NCBI GenBank assembly: GCA_020041925.1
Contig: CP083409.1
Length of the DNA: 64,000 nucleotides
Origin: Faucicola osloensis_D
Lineage (GTDB): Bacteria > Pseudomonadota > Gammaproteobacteria > Pseudomonadales > Moraxellaceae
Strand: one strand, 5' to 3'
The notes under the pieces are model-generated. The model was given only the letters and a program-made list of their open reading frames with translations, was not told where the DNA came from and did not search any database. Of this stretch, positions 35,785 through 44,391 are shown one piece after another. The translations under genes were made by a program, and so were the position numbers. The first letter of the stretch is position 1; each line of letters begins with the position of its first letter.

Positions 35785-36113
35785 CATTGGCAGAATGAAG
35801 TTCGCTATTTGGTTGAAAAAAATCAACAATTATCAATTTGATTAAAAATAAATCACAAGTGATATAAAAAGTGTAAAAACTATTGCAAAATATTTCAAAA
35901 TTGTTATCCTAGTATTTAGAAGTATGTTTTTAGTAATTAGTAAGAATAAATTGTAAATATATTCAAACTTTATTGCTAAACTTATACAGTTAATAGTTGA
36001 TGCTATTAATAGTAATCAAAGTAAGAATTTTCTTGCTTTGGTTGTTCGGAGAGGTAGTGGTGCTGACAAGTCACCAGTTATCTAAAATTTATTTTTCCTG
36101 ATAGAGATGTCCT
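35785..36113. other. Long leader/intergenic region before porin 3
   Basis: No ORF. AT-rich, with the motif TATTGCAAAATATTTCA at 35881 and, nearer the gene, a GC-richer stretch around 36025-36080 including GTAAGAATTTTCTTGC, which can fold into a small hairpin. It probably holds the promoter and an mRNA leader; porin leaders in other bacteria are often small-RNA targets, but I see no direct proof here. Confidence 0.45.
35881..35897. promoter_or_regulatory. Porin-upstream motif, copy 2
   Basis: TATTGCAAAATATTTCA, about 233 bp before porin 3, one base different from the copy at 33329-33345. Confidence 0.4.
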
Positions 36114-37127
36114 ATGAAAAAATTACTTTTAGCCACAGCCGTCGCTGCACTTTCAGTTTCTGCTGCCCATGCTGCTCCTACCGTTTATGGTAAAGTTTTG
36201 CTATCTTTAGACTATAAAGATTTCTCAGGCGACAACGGTTATGATGACTCAACTACTTCATTGAACAATAACGGTTCAAAAATTGGGGTAAAAGGTGCTG
36301 AGGCTTTGACCGCCAACACTGATTTAATCTACCAGTTAGAATATCGTGTTCATCCTGATGATGGTGGAAAACAACAATTTACCTCACGTGATACTTATAT
36401 TGGCTTCTCTAACAAACAATATGGTACTTTATTAGCAGGTCGTTTAACTACAATTGATGATTCAATCAATTACGCTAACGTGACTGCAGCAGGTATTATT
36501 GATGCTGAAGGTAACCACGGTGCGGATGATGTATTAGCGACTATCACTGCTCCACGTGCCAATAATGCACTTGCCTATATCTCTCCATCATACAATGGCT
36601 TGAACTTTATGGGTATGTATTCAATGGATGAAGGTGCAAATTCTGCCACCTCTGACCTAGGTCTTACCAGTGATATTTGGGGTGTAGGTGCAAAATATGA
36701 GCCAAATGCTCAGCCATACCGTGCTGGTGCAACTTATATGCAAACGAACCAAGATGGTAATAGTATAAAAGACCTTCGTGTCAGTGGCGCTTATGACATT
36801 ACTCCTGCTACTACAATCGGCGCATTGTACCAAACCACTGATTTCGACACAGATGATAATGAACAAGCATTTGCAGTCAGTGCTACTTACAAAACAGCTA
36901 CTCCTTGGACTGCTTATGGACAAGTGGATGTAGTGAATAATGCAGGCGGTGAAGATGGTAGAGACAAACAACGTTATACACTAGGTGGTAAATATGCCTT
37001 TAATGACCATACCACTGGTCATGTATACGGTGCATATGCAAAATCAGACAATTATCATCCTGATAAGTACACTACTGTAGATATTGACGGTTTTGGTATC
37101 GGTACTGGTATCGAATACAAATTCTAA
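36114..37127 (+). CDS. Outer-membrane general porin, paralogue 3
   Basis: A 337-residue porin: signal peptide MKKLLLATAVAALSVSAAHA, mature start APTVYGKVLLSLDYKDFSGD, and C-terminus GIGTGIEYKF ending in Phe. Middle sequences such as QFTSRDTYIGFSNKQYGTLL and the INYANVTAAGIIDAEG loop set it apart from porins 1 and 2. Start and signal are nearly identical in wording to porin 1, while the loops differ, which is common for porin families under selection. It ends at a strong terminator. Confidence 0.93.
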   Translation: MKKLLLATAVAALSVSAAHAAPTVYGKVLLSLDYKDFSGDNGYDDSTTSLNNNGSKIGVKGAEALTANTDLIYQLEYRVHPDDGGKQQFTSRDTYIGFSNKQYGTLLAGRLTTIDDSINYANVTAAGIIDAEGNHGADDVLATITAPRANNALAYISPSYNGLNFMGMYSMDEGANSATSDLGLTSDIWGVGAKYEPNAQPYRAGATYMQTNQDGNSIKDLRVSGAYDITPATTIGALYQTTDFDTDDNEQAFAVSATYKTATPWTAYGQVDVVNNAGGEDGRDKQRYTLGGKYAFNDHTTGHVYGAYAKSDNYHPDKYTTVDIDGFGIGTGIEYKF

Positions 37128-37147
37128 TCTTTACTAGAATTTGCTAT

Positions 37148-37181
37148 AAAAAAATCCACTCATCGCTGAGTGGATTTTTTT
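37148..37181 (+). terminator. Intrinsic terminator after porin 3
   Basis: ATCCACTCA and TGAGTGGAT form a perfect stem around TCGC, flanked by A- and T-runs. Confidence 0.92.
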
Positions 37182-37274
37182 ATGAGTGAGCAATTTATTG
37201 ATAAAAATAATTTTTTGCTAAACCTAGGCATTTTCGAGTAAAATTCTTTTTTACCAACGAGCGAAATAGATAAC

Positions 37275-38903
37275 ATGACAAAATTCATCTTTGTAACTGG
37301 CGGTGTCGTTTCTTCACTTGGCAAAGGTATCACCGCTGCATCGGTAGCCGCGATTCTCGAGGCACGTGGTCTGAAAGTCACCATGACCAAAATGGACCCT
37401 TATATCAATATTGATCCAGGTACAATGAGCCCGTTTCAGCATGGTGAAGTATTTGTTACCGAAGATGGCGCAGAGACTGACCTTGATTTGGGTTATTACG
37501 AGCGTTTTTTACGCCACTCAAAAATGACGCAACGCAACAACTTTACCAGTGGGCGTATTTATTCAACGGTGATTGAGAAAGAACGTCGCGGTGATTATTT
37601 GGGCGGTACGGTACAGGTCATTCCGCATATTACTGATGAAATCAAAGCGCGTATTCGGGCCAGCGGCGAAGGCTACGATATTGCGATGATTGAAATCGGT
37701 GGTACTGTTGGTGATATTGAAAGCTTGCCATTCATGGAAGCGGTGCGTCAAATGCAAGTTGAGCTCGGCCGCAACAATGCGATGCTGATGCATTTAACCC
37801 TAGTGCCTTATATCGCGAGTGCAGGCGAGAGCAAAACCAAACCAACACAGCACTCAGTCAAAGAATTACGCAGCATTGGCTTGCAGCCTGATGTGTTAAT
37901 TTGTCGTAGTGAACACGCGATTAGCGATGATAATCGCCTAAAAATTGCATCGTTTACCAATGTTGAGCAACGTGCCGTTATTCTTTGCCCAGATGCCAAA
38001 TCTATTTATCAAATTCCAAGTATCCTGCACGCGCAGCATTTAGATGATTTGATTTGTGAACGCTTTGGGTTAGATACCCCAGAGGCGGACTTAAGTGATT
38101 GGCACCAGTTTACCCAAGCGTTGTTAAATACCCAAGAAACCGTAACTGTGGCGATGGTGGGTAAATACGTCGAACTGCCTGATGCTTATAAGTCAATCAA
38201 TGAAGCCTTACTACATGCGGGTGTGGCAAACAATGTCAAAGTCAAGATTGACTATGTGGATGCCGAAAAACTTGAAAACGATGACAGCCTGTTTGAGCAT
38301 ATTAAATCTGCCGATGCTGTGCTTGTTCCTGGTGGATTCGGTGAGCGCGGCACCGTGGGTAAAATGAAAGCAATTCGCTATGCCCGCGAAAACAATGTGC
38401 CTTATTTGGGGATTTGTTTGGGGATGCAATTAGCTGTCATTGAGTTTGCGCGCAATGTATTAGGTCTTGACGCCAACTCAACGGAGTTTGATAAAAAAAC
38501 CAAAGCGCCATTGATTGGTTTGATTACAGAATGGTTTGATGAAAAAGGTGAACTACAAGTGCGTAGTGATGCCTCAGATTTGGGCGGTACCATGCGTTTG
38601 GGCGCCCAAAAAGCCGAGCTTGTGGAAGACAGCAAACTGCGTCAAATCTATGGCAGCCCTGTGATTACTGAGCGTCATCGTCACCGCTATGAAATGAATG
38701 GTCGCTATATCGAACAGCTGGAAAATGCCGGCATGAAAATTTCTGGTTATTCAGCCAAACAGCATTTGGTCGAGTCAGTAGAAATTGCCAATCATCCTTG
38801 GTATGTGGCGGTACAATTCCATCCAGAATTTACCAGCCAGCCACGCGGTGGTCATCCATTGTTCAATAGCTTTGTTGCAGCGGCGAAACAAGCCAAAAAA
38901 TAG
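37275..38903 (+). CDS. pyrG: CTP synthase
   Basis: A 542-residue protein of full length. The N-terminal synthetase domain starts MTKFIFVTGGVVSSLGKGIT with the P-loop, and includes KMDPYINIDPGTMSPFQHGE (about residues 40-59). The C-terminal glutaminase has GICLGMQLAVIEFARN (about 378-393) and the His-Glu pair in VQFHPEFTSQP (about 515-525). It aminates UTP to CTP with glutamine and ATP. It starts the pyrG-kdsA-eno-ftsB-ispD neighbourhood known in gamma-proteobacteria. A terminator separates it from kdsA. Confidence 0.98.
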   Translation: MTKFIFVTGGVVSSLGKGITAASVAAILEARGLKVTMTKMDPYINIDPGTMSPFQHGEVFVTEDGAETDLDLGYYERFLRHSKMTQRNNFTSGRIYSTVIEKERRGDYLGGTVQVIPHITDEIKARIRASGEGYDIAMIEIGGTVGDIESLPFMEAVRQMQVELGRNNAMLMHLTLVPYIASAGESKTKPTQHSVKELRSIGLQPDVLICRSEHAISDDNRLKIASFTNVEQRAVILCPDAKSIYQIPSILHAQHLDDLICERFGLDTPEADLSDWHQFTQALLNTQETVTVAMVGKYVELPDAYKSINEALLHAGVANNVKVKIDYVDAEKLENDDSLFEHIKSADAVLVPGGFGERGTVGKMKAIRYARENNVPYLGICLGMQLAVIEFARNVLGLDANSTEFDKKTKAPLIGLITEWFDEKGELQVRSDASDLGGTMRLGAQKAELVEDSKLRQIYGSPVITERHRHRYEMNGRYIEQLENAGMKISGYSAKQHLVESVEIANHPWYVAVQFHPEFTSQPRGGHPLFNSFVAAAKQAKK

Positions 38904-38919
38904 TATTTATGGCGCACAA

Positions 38920-38947
38920 AAAACCATCTGTTACAGGTGGTTTTTTG
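38920..38947 (+). terminator. Intrinsic terminator after pyrG
   Basis: ACCATCTG, loop TTA, CAGGTGGT (one G-U pair) with A-run and T-run. Confidence 0.88.
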
Positions 38948-39025
38948 TTTTTAGCCCGCTGTGTATCTAGCCAATTATGCTATATTGATAATCAATAAAA
39001 ACTTTGACAACATACTGAGAGCCCT

Positions 39026-39889
39026 ATGACCACCAACTTACCGACACCACAATCCCATATTCAGCTTAACGATATCACCATCGGCAATGATCAACCGTTT
39101 GTGCTGTTTGGCGGCATGAATGTACTAGAAAGTAAAGATTTGGCATTTGAAATTGCTGAAAGCTATATTGACATCTGTAAGCGCTTGAATATCGGTTATG
39201 TGTTTAAGGCAAGTTTTGATAAAGCCAATCGCTCAAGCTTGTACTCGTTTCGTGGTCCAGGTCTGGAAAAAGGTATCGAATGGCTAAGCGACATCAAAAA
39301 AGCGTTCAATGTGCCCATTATCACTGACGTACACGAACCGTATCAAGCTGAGCCTGTGGCAGCGGTGGCGGATATTATCCAGTTGCCCGCGTTTTTGAGC
39401 CGCCAAACCGACTTGGTAGCAGCGATGGCAAAAACCGGTGCGATTATTAATGTCAAAAAAGCACAGTTTTTGGCACCCCATGAGATGAAGCATATCATCA
39501 ATAAATGCCTTGAAGCCGGTAATGATAAAATCATCTTGTGTGAACGCGGTAGCGCGTTTGGTTATAACAATCTCGTTGTCGATATGCTTGGCTTTGACAC
39601 TATGAAAAAAATGCAGGTTCCCGTGTTTTTTGATGTGACCCATAGCTTGCAGCAGCCGGGTGCGCGTGAAGATAGTGCAGGCGGTCGCCGAGAACAGATT
39701 ACCACGTTAGCACGTGCTGGCATGGCAACAGGATTGGCAGGGTTATTTTTGGAAGCGCATCCAAATCCTGATGTTGCCAAATGCGATGGTCCTTGTGCGC
39801 TGCGGCTGAGTCAGCTTGAGCCGTTTTTAGCCCAGTTAAAACAGCTTGATACGTTAGTCAAAGGGTTTGAGGTGTTAGATACCCATTAA
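39026..39889 (+). CDS. kdsA: 3-deoxy-D-manno-octulosonate 8-phosphate synthase
   Basis: A 287-residue KdsA of normal length. Signatures include FVLFGGMNVLESKDLAFEIA (about residues 26-45), FKASFDKANRSSLYSFRGPG (about 59-78), CERGSAFGYNNLVVDMLGFD (about 172-191) and FDVTHSLQQPGAREDSAGGR (about 203-222). It condenses PEP with arabinose 5-phosphate for the Kdo of lipopolysaccharide/lipooligosaccharide. In many relatives eno follows closely; here a copper cassette of about 4.2 kb lies in between. A terminator follows the gene. Confidence 0.97.
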   Translation: MTTNLPTPQSHIQLNDITIGNDQPFVLFGGMNVLESKDLAFEIAESYIDICKRLNIGYVFKASFDKANRSSLYSFRGPGLEKGIEWLSDIKKAFNVPIITDVHEPYQAEPVAAVADIIQLPAFLSRQTDLVAAMAKTGAIINVKKAQFLAPHEMKHIINKCLEAGNDKIILCERGSAFGYNNLVVDMLGFDTMKKMQVPVFFDVTHSLQQPGAREDSAGGRREQITTLARAGMATGLAGLFLEAHPNPDVAKCDGPCALRLSQLEPFLAQLKQLDTLVKGFEVLDTH

Positions 39890-39922
39890 TTTTTACTCAA
39901 GCTTTTAACACAAATTTGCAAC

Positions 39923-39956
39923 GCCTTGTTATCAATCGATAACGAGGCTTTTTTTT
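39923..39956 (+). terminator. Intrinsic terminator after kdsA
   Basis: GCCTTGTTATC and GATAACGAGGC pair (one G-U) around AATC, followed by eight T. Confidence 0.92.
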
Positions 39957-40029
39957 GGCTATGTTATAGTGCTAGGTTATGGGACTGGAACAATATTTTA
40001 TCACTCACAGCATAAATACAGGAATAACC

Positions 40030-40323
40030 ATGGCAATTCAAACAGTAGCGTATGATTTAAAAGGCATTAATGACCCTGCAGGCTATGAGGAAGTCATGAA
40101 AGCGTTAACCACCATCGGCGGGGTGCAGGCAGTGCATCTTGAGCCTGAAAATCATCGGGTGATTGTCAGCTTTGATGATACCCAGACGTCAGTTTTTGCT
40201 TTCAAAGCTGCGCTGACCAATGTTGACTACATCACCGAGCCATTCCCGATTGAAGCACCTGCCAACCCTGCCAATAATCGCACTTTAATGGGTGATTTGG
40301 CAAAAGATGGTAGACTTTCCTAA
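40030..40323 (+). CDS. HMA-domain-like protein lacking the CxxC metal site
   Basis: A 97-residue protein. Its middle reads like a heavy-metal-associated domain: LTTIGGVQAVHLEPENHRVI followed by VSFDDTQTSVFAFKAAL, the beta-alpha-beta pattern of CopZ-type proteins and similar in wording to the copZ gene 1.6 kb away. The CxxC metal-binding motif is absent; no Cys occurs in the protein. The frame opens at 39979, but the ATG at 40030 follows AGGAATAACC and is preferred. It lies at the edge of the copper cassette, convergent with cueR. Its role is unknown; copper binding by Cys is ruled out. Confidence 0.65.
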   Translation: MAIQTVAYDLKGINDPAGYEEVMKALTTIGGVQAVHLEPENHRVIVSFDDTQTSVFAFKAALTNVDYITEPFPIEAPANPANNRTLMGDLAKDGRLS

Positions 40324-40335
40324 ATTGTTTGTTCA

Positions 40336-40773
40336 TTAGCTACGCTCGGTGCGGCAAGTGTGCTTGGTCACTGAGTCATCTTGCACGCCATTTTGTAAAC
40401 CATCTAGAATGCTACAGGTAGGAGAGCCATCTCCCAAACAACTATCGTGCCATGCTTGTAGCGTGGCTTTCATTGATTGTAACCGCTGTATTTTATCGCT
40501 TAGTTCATCGATGTGATTGCGGGTTAATGCTTTGACTTTGGCATTGCTACGCTGCTTGTTGTCCTGTAGAGCCAATAACGCTTCAATCTGCGCTAACGAA
40601 AATCCCACATCACGGGCATGTTTGATAAATTTTAGACGCTGTAATTGGGTATCGCTAAAAATACGGTAACCACTGTCCGTGCGCTGGATGGTCTGTAATA
40701 AACCGAGTTTTTCGTACTCACGAATTTGCCTAGGCGATAACTCAGTCAATTTAGCGACTTCATTAATATTCAT
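40336..40773 (-). CDS. cueR: MerR-family copper-responsive regulator
   Basis: A 145-residue MerR-type activator. The N-terminal winged helix-turn-helix reads MNINEVAKLTELSPRQIREY, then a dimerisation helix, and the C-terminal metal loop is SCLGDGSPTCSIL with Cys at 112 and 120, the same positions as the copper-binding pair in E. coli CueR. A further CRTERS tail adds one more Cys at 140. It binds Cu(I) and activates the divergent DUF305-copZ-copA promoter; a matching operator with 19-bp spacing lies between the genes at 40781-40811. Confidence 0.92.
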   Translation of the reverse strand: MNINEVAKLTELSPRQIREYEKLGLLQTIQRTDSGYRIFSDTQLQRLKFIKHARDVGFSLAQIEALLALQDNKQRSNAKVKALTRNHIDELSDKIQRLQSMKATLQAWHDSCLGDGSPTCSILDGLQNGVQDDSVTKHTCRTERS

Positions 40774-40780
40774 TTTTTGC

Positions 40781-40811
40781 TTGACCTTGACCTAATGTTA
40801 AGGTTTATAGT
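40781..40811 (+). promoter_or_regulatory. MerR/CueR-type promoter and operator
   Basis: The -35 TTGACC (40781-40786) and the -10 TATAGT (40806-40811) are 19 bp apart, the over-long spacing typical of MerR-activated promoters. Between and across them lies the dyad ACCTT (40784-40788) and AAGGT (40800-40804). The promoter points towards the DUF305-copZ-copA genes; the operator starts 11 bases upstream of the cueR start codon. Confidence 0.85.
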
Positions 40812-40881
40812 AATACCACAGTGTGATAAATCAATCTTTTTTTTCAAAGAACGTAAAAAAAGCAACCTGAAGGATATGAAT

Positions 40882-41625
40882 ATGAATAACATCATGGGTT
40901 TGCCATGGGTGGTGGCATTGGCGCTAGGTATGACGGCGTGTACAAAAAATGACACTACCCAAACTGCAAGGGCGGCATCAAGTAGCCATGCTACGAGTGC
41001 CAATGCGAGAAGTACCAATGCGAGCATGACACAAACGCAATCAATGCATCATATGGCTTCGGCAGCGGATACGCAGTCACAATCGCAGCCGCCGCATATC
41101 ATGGCTTATATGGATATCATGAATAAAATGCACCAAGCCATGTCAGCAGGGGTGCAAGCTAAGAATGCCGATGTCGGGTTTGCCAAAGGCATGATACCGC
41201 ATCATGAAGGCGCAATTGCGATGGCAAAAGTGGAGCTGCAATATGGCAAAGATGCCGAGATGAAAGCCCTTGCGCAAAAAATCGTCGATGCCCAGCAAAG
41301 TGAAATCAGCGTGATGCAAAACTGGTTGGAGAAAAACGAATCAAGTCAGGCAGCGGCGAGCAATGCCAAAGAAATAACGCAAGCCTATCAGCAAAAAGAC
41401 ATGAGCAACCACGATGCCATGATGCAAGGAACTATGGACGCCAATCCTGATATCGCTTTTGCCAAGGGTATGATACCGCATCACCAAGGCGCTATTGATA
41501 TGGCAACGATAGAGCAAACCTATGGTAAAAATCCAGCGATGCTAACACTCGCCAAGCAGATTAAACAAGCACAAACGCCAGAAATCAAACAAATGCAAGA
41601 TTGGCTTAGCAAACAAGCCCATTAA
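40882..41625 (+). CDS. DUF305 double-domain lipoprotein of the copper cassette
   Basis: A 247-residue lipoprotein: signal helix then lipobox GMTAC with the acylated Cys near residue 20, a Thr/Ser/Ala-rich linker, and two DUF305 repeats. The repeats read FAKGMIPHHEGAIAMAKVEL (about residues 97-116) and FAKGMIPHHQGAIDMATIEQ (about 191-210), each followed by a helix ending in MQ.W. The paired HH and Met residues suggest copper binding in the periplasm. The frame opens upstream, but ATG 40882 has AAGGA seven bases before it. Position behind the CueR promoter supports copper tolerance. Confidence 0.87.
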   Translation: MNNIMGLPWVVALALGMTACTKNDTTQTARAASSSHATSANARSTNASMTQTQSMHHMASAADTQSQSQPPHIMAYMDIMNKMHQAMSAGVQAKNADVGFAKGMIPHHEGAIAMAKVELQYGKDAEMKALAQKIVDAQQSEISVMQNWLEKNESSQAAASNAKEITQAYQQKDMSNHDAMMQGTMDANPDIAFAKGMIPHHQGAIDMATIEQTYGKNPAMLTLAKQIKQAQTPEIKQMQDWLSKQAH

Positions 41626-41665
41626 TTAAAAAAATAGCCACGTAAACGTAAAAAAGGAGCGTAGT

Positions 41666-41878
41666 ATGACAACCCAAACCATCACCTTAAATATTCAAGG
41701 CATGACTTGTGGCGGCTGCGTCAAAAGCGTGACCAATGCCCTCAATCAAGTGGCAGGGGTGCAATCTGTCGAAGTCAGCCTTGACCATAACAACGCAACC
41801 ATCAGCTTTGATGACAGCCAAGTACAACAAAGCACGCTTAAAGAAGCGATTGAAGACGCTGGCTTTGACGTAGTATAA
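41666..41878 (+). CDS. copZ: Copper chaperone
   Basis: A 70-residue HMA protein. The metal site GMTCGGCVKSV (Cys at about residues 15 and 18) and the pattern ALNQVAGVQSVEVSLDHNNA are those of CopZ. It carries Cu(I) in the cytosol to CopA. AAGGAG precedes the ATG well. It lies 40 bases before copA. Confidence 0.93.
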   Translation: MTTQTITLNIQGMTCGGCVKSVTNALNQVAGVQSVEVSLDHNNATISFDDSQVQQSTLKEAIEDAGFDVV

Positions 41879-41917
41879 CGACGCCACACAAAGACACCAT
41901 ACAAGACAGACACTATC

Positions 41918-44212
41918 ATGACTACCCAATCGATCCACGCGTCAGACAACGCCCATACCGAGCAAGTCATTCTTGATATCGATGGCATGACTTGTCAAGC
42001 CTGTGCCAGCCGCATCGAAAAAGTGCTTAATAAAAAGCCTGCGATAGTGCAAGCCGATGTCAATTATGCCAATGAAGTGGCACAGGTGCAGTTTGATGCA
42101 TCACAAACCAACGCCGAGCAGATTGTAGCATGGGTGAAAAAGACAGGCTATGAGGCAAAAGTACAGCCGCAGAACGCCCTATTTGAGCATGAAGCCCATG
42201 AGCAAAAAGCGCCCTACACCTTGATTGCGGTCTGGATTTGCTTGCTGCCTTTTTTGATTGGCATGGCAGGCATGATGATGGGCAATCACGCACTGATGCC
42301 GCCGCTATGGCTACAATTTGTGTTGGCAACTATCGTACAGTTTGGCTTGGCGATACCGTTTTACAAAAGTGCGTGGGCGAGTATCAAAGGCGGTCTTGCC
42401 AATATGGACGTGCTGGTGGTGCTCGGCACACTGACAATTTGGGCGTATTCGACCTATAGTTGGTTGAGCTATCTGCACACCACAGCCCAAATGGGGCATG
42501 ATGGGATGGCGCATAGCATGCCCCATGTGTATTTTGAAGCTAGCGTTATGGTGATTGCCTTTGTCAAAATGGGGAAATACCTAGAAGCCCGTACCAAAAA
42601 ACATAGCCTAAATAGCATCAATTTGCTATTAGCGCTCACCCCTGAGCAAGTGGAAGTTAAAAGCCCCAATCCACAAAGCCAAGATGCGCAGTGGCAAACT
42701 ATGCCCCTTGAGCAAGTCACGGCTGGTCAAATTTTACGTGCTAAAGCAGGTACTCGCATTGCCACTGATGGCATCGTCACCGCTGGCGAAGGCTGGTGTG
42801 ATGAGAGCCATTTGACCGGTGAATCTGTGCCACTGAGCAAAAAAGTGGGTAGTCCCGTGCTGGCCGGTGCCATGGTAGAAAACGGCAGCTTTGAATACCA
42901 AGTCACCGCCAAAGGTAGCCAAACACGGCTTGGCGATATGATACAAGCGCTCAACGACGCGCAAGGCAGTAAAGCTCACATCGCCTGTATCGCAGATAAA
43001 GTTGCAGGGATTTTTGTGCCGGTGGTGGTTGTCATCACTTTGTTGACTTTTTTTGCCAATTATTGGTTCTTAGGCGCGTTTGACACGGCACTCATGCGCG
43101 CGGTGGCGGTGCTCGTGATTGCTTGTCCCTGTGCATTGGGACTGGCGACGCCAGCAGCTATCATGGCGGGTATGGGTGTGGCAGCACGCTCAGGGGTTTG
43201 GTTTAAAGATGCGCAAGCCTTAGAAGCGGCAGGCGCAATTGATACGGTAGTACTCGATAAGACAGGCACCATTAACCAAGGTAAACCCCAATTATCTGCA
43301 GCGTACCTGATAGATGACAATCTAAAACTGTTTAACTTAGATAAAGCAGCGCTGCTGCAGCTCGTTGCCAGTGTCGAGCGTCATGCGAACCACCCGCTTG
43401 CGACCACGCTAGTGAACTATGCTGAAACCTACAATAAACAGACCGATACGCCTCAAAGTCCAGCGGCATTTACCATAAGCCATGTGGAAACAGTGCTCGG
43501 GCAGGGGATACAGGCACAGGTAGCCACGATTGGGCGGGTGAAAATCGGCACGCCAAGTTTTGCCAATCTTCAGTTGCCTGCAGCGACTACCCAAGCCAAT
43601 CCCGTTTGGCAAATTGCCAGTCAAGTGGCGGTAAGTATCAATGACACCCCTGTGGCAGCTTTTGCGCTAGCCGACGAGCTCAAACAAGACAGTGTTAAGG
43701 TGATTGCGTCGCTGCAAGCCCATCATCTAGATGTGGTAGTGATGAGTGGTGACAAGCAATCGGTGGTGGATTATGTGGGTCAGCAGATTAACGCCAGCAA
43801 GGCACTTGGCGAGCTATCACCACGTGACAAAGCGCAGCGCATTGATGAACTGCAACAACAAGGCAGAAAGGTAGCAATGGTGGGGGATGGGGTGAATGAT
43901 GCGCCTGCAATGGCAACGGCGACCGCAAGTTTTGCGGTAGAAGGCGCAACCGATATTGCCAAGCATAGCGCGACGGCAAGGCTAATGGGCGAGTCGCTCA
44001 AACATGTCGATTATGCGGTTACAATTGCCCGCGCAACCCTGCGTAATATCAAGCAAAACCTATTTTTTGCGTTTATCTATAACTGTCTTGGTATACCGTT
44101 AGCGGCGTTTGGTTTACTCAATCCGATGATTGCGGCAGCGGCGATGGCGCTGAGCTCGATTTCTGTACTACTCAATGCCTTGCGTCTCACCCGCATGAAG
44201 GTTATTTCCTAA
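41918..44212 (+). CDS. copA: Cu(I)-exporting P1B-type ATPase
   Basis: A 764-residue pump with one N-terminal HMA domain (GMTCQACASRIEKV, Cys 26 and 29), eight predicted membrane helices, the actuator motif HLTGESVPLSKKVG, the membrane metal site CPC (residues 403-405), the phosphorylation motif DKTGT (Asp at 447) and the hinge GDGVNDAPAMATA. The end has the YN and MxxS residues (FIYNCLGIPLAA, then MALSSISVLLNALRL) seen in Cu(I) pumps. It exports Cu(I) from the cytosol. It shares a transcription unit with the DUF305 gene and copZ under CueR. Confidence 0.96.
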   Translation: MTTQSIHASDNAHTEQVILDIDGMTCQACASRIEKVLNKKPAIVQADVNYANEVAQVQFDASQTNAEQIVAWVKKTGYEAKVQPQNALFEHEAHEQKAPYTLIAVWICLLPFLIGMAGMMMGNHALMPPLWLQFVLATIVQFGLAIPFYKSAWASIKGGLANMDVLVVLGTLTIWAYSTYSWLSYLHTTAQMGHDGMAHSMPHVYFEASVMVIAFVKMGKYLEARTKKHSLNSINLLLALTPEQVEVKSPNPQSQDAQWQTMPLEQVTAGQILRAKAGTRIATDGIVTAGEGWCDESHLTGESVPLSKKVGSPVLAGAMVENGSFEYQVTAKGSQTRLGDMIQALNDAQGSKAHIACIADKVAGIFVPVVVVITLLTFFANYWFLGAFDTALMRAVAVLVIACPCALGLATPAAIMAGMGVAARSGVWFKDAQALEAAGAIDTVVLDKTGTINQGKPQLSAAYLIDDNLKLFNLDKAALLQLVASVERHANHPLATTLVNYAETYNKQTDTPQSPAAFTISHVETVLGQGIQAQVATIGRVKIGTPSFANLQLPAATTQANPVWQIASQVAVSINDTPVAAFALADELKQDSVKVIASLQAHHLDVVVMSGDKQSVVDYVGQQINASKALGELSPRDKAQRIDELQQQGRKVAMVGDGVNDAPAMATATASFAVEGATDIAKHSATARLMGESLKHVDYAVTIARATLRNIKQNLFFAFIYNCLGIPLAAFGLLNPMIAAAAMALSSISVLLNALRLTRMKVIS

Positions 44213-44391
44213 CGGCTTATGGTTATTTTGACAACCTATTGAGGCTGATTTTACTTGGCTAAGTATGACTATGCATGACCTATAGGCGATAGTGATAAGC
44301 TGCTAAAACCTGTTAAAATATGCTATGATAAACCCACCCCATTTGTATTTTAACAATCTCATTGTTGATTGTGACAGCCAAGGAAAATACC

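Noticed and set aside
42060..43320. Several antisense ORFs within copA
   Set aside because: All lie entirely within copA, which has complete P-type ATPase motifs; no ribosome sites.
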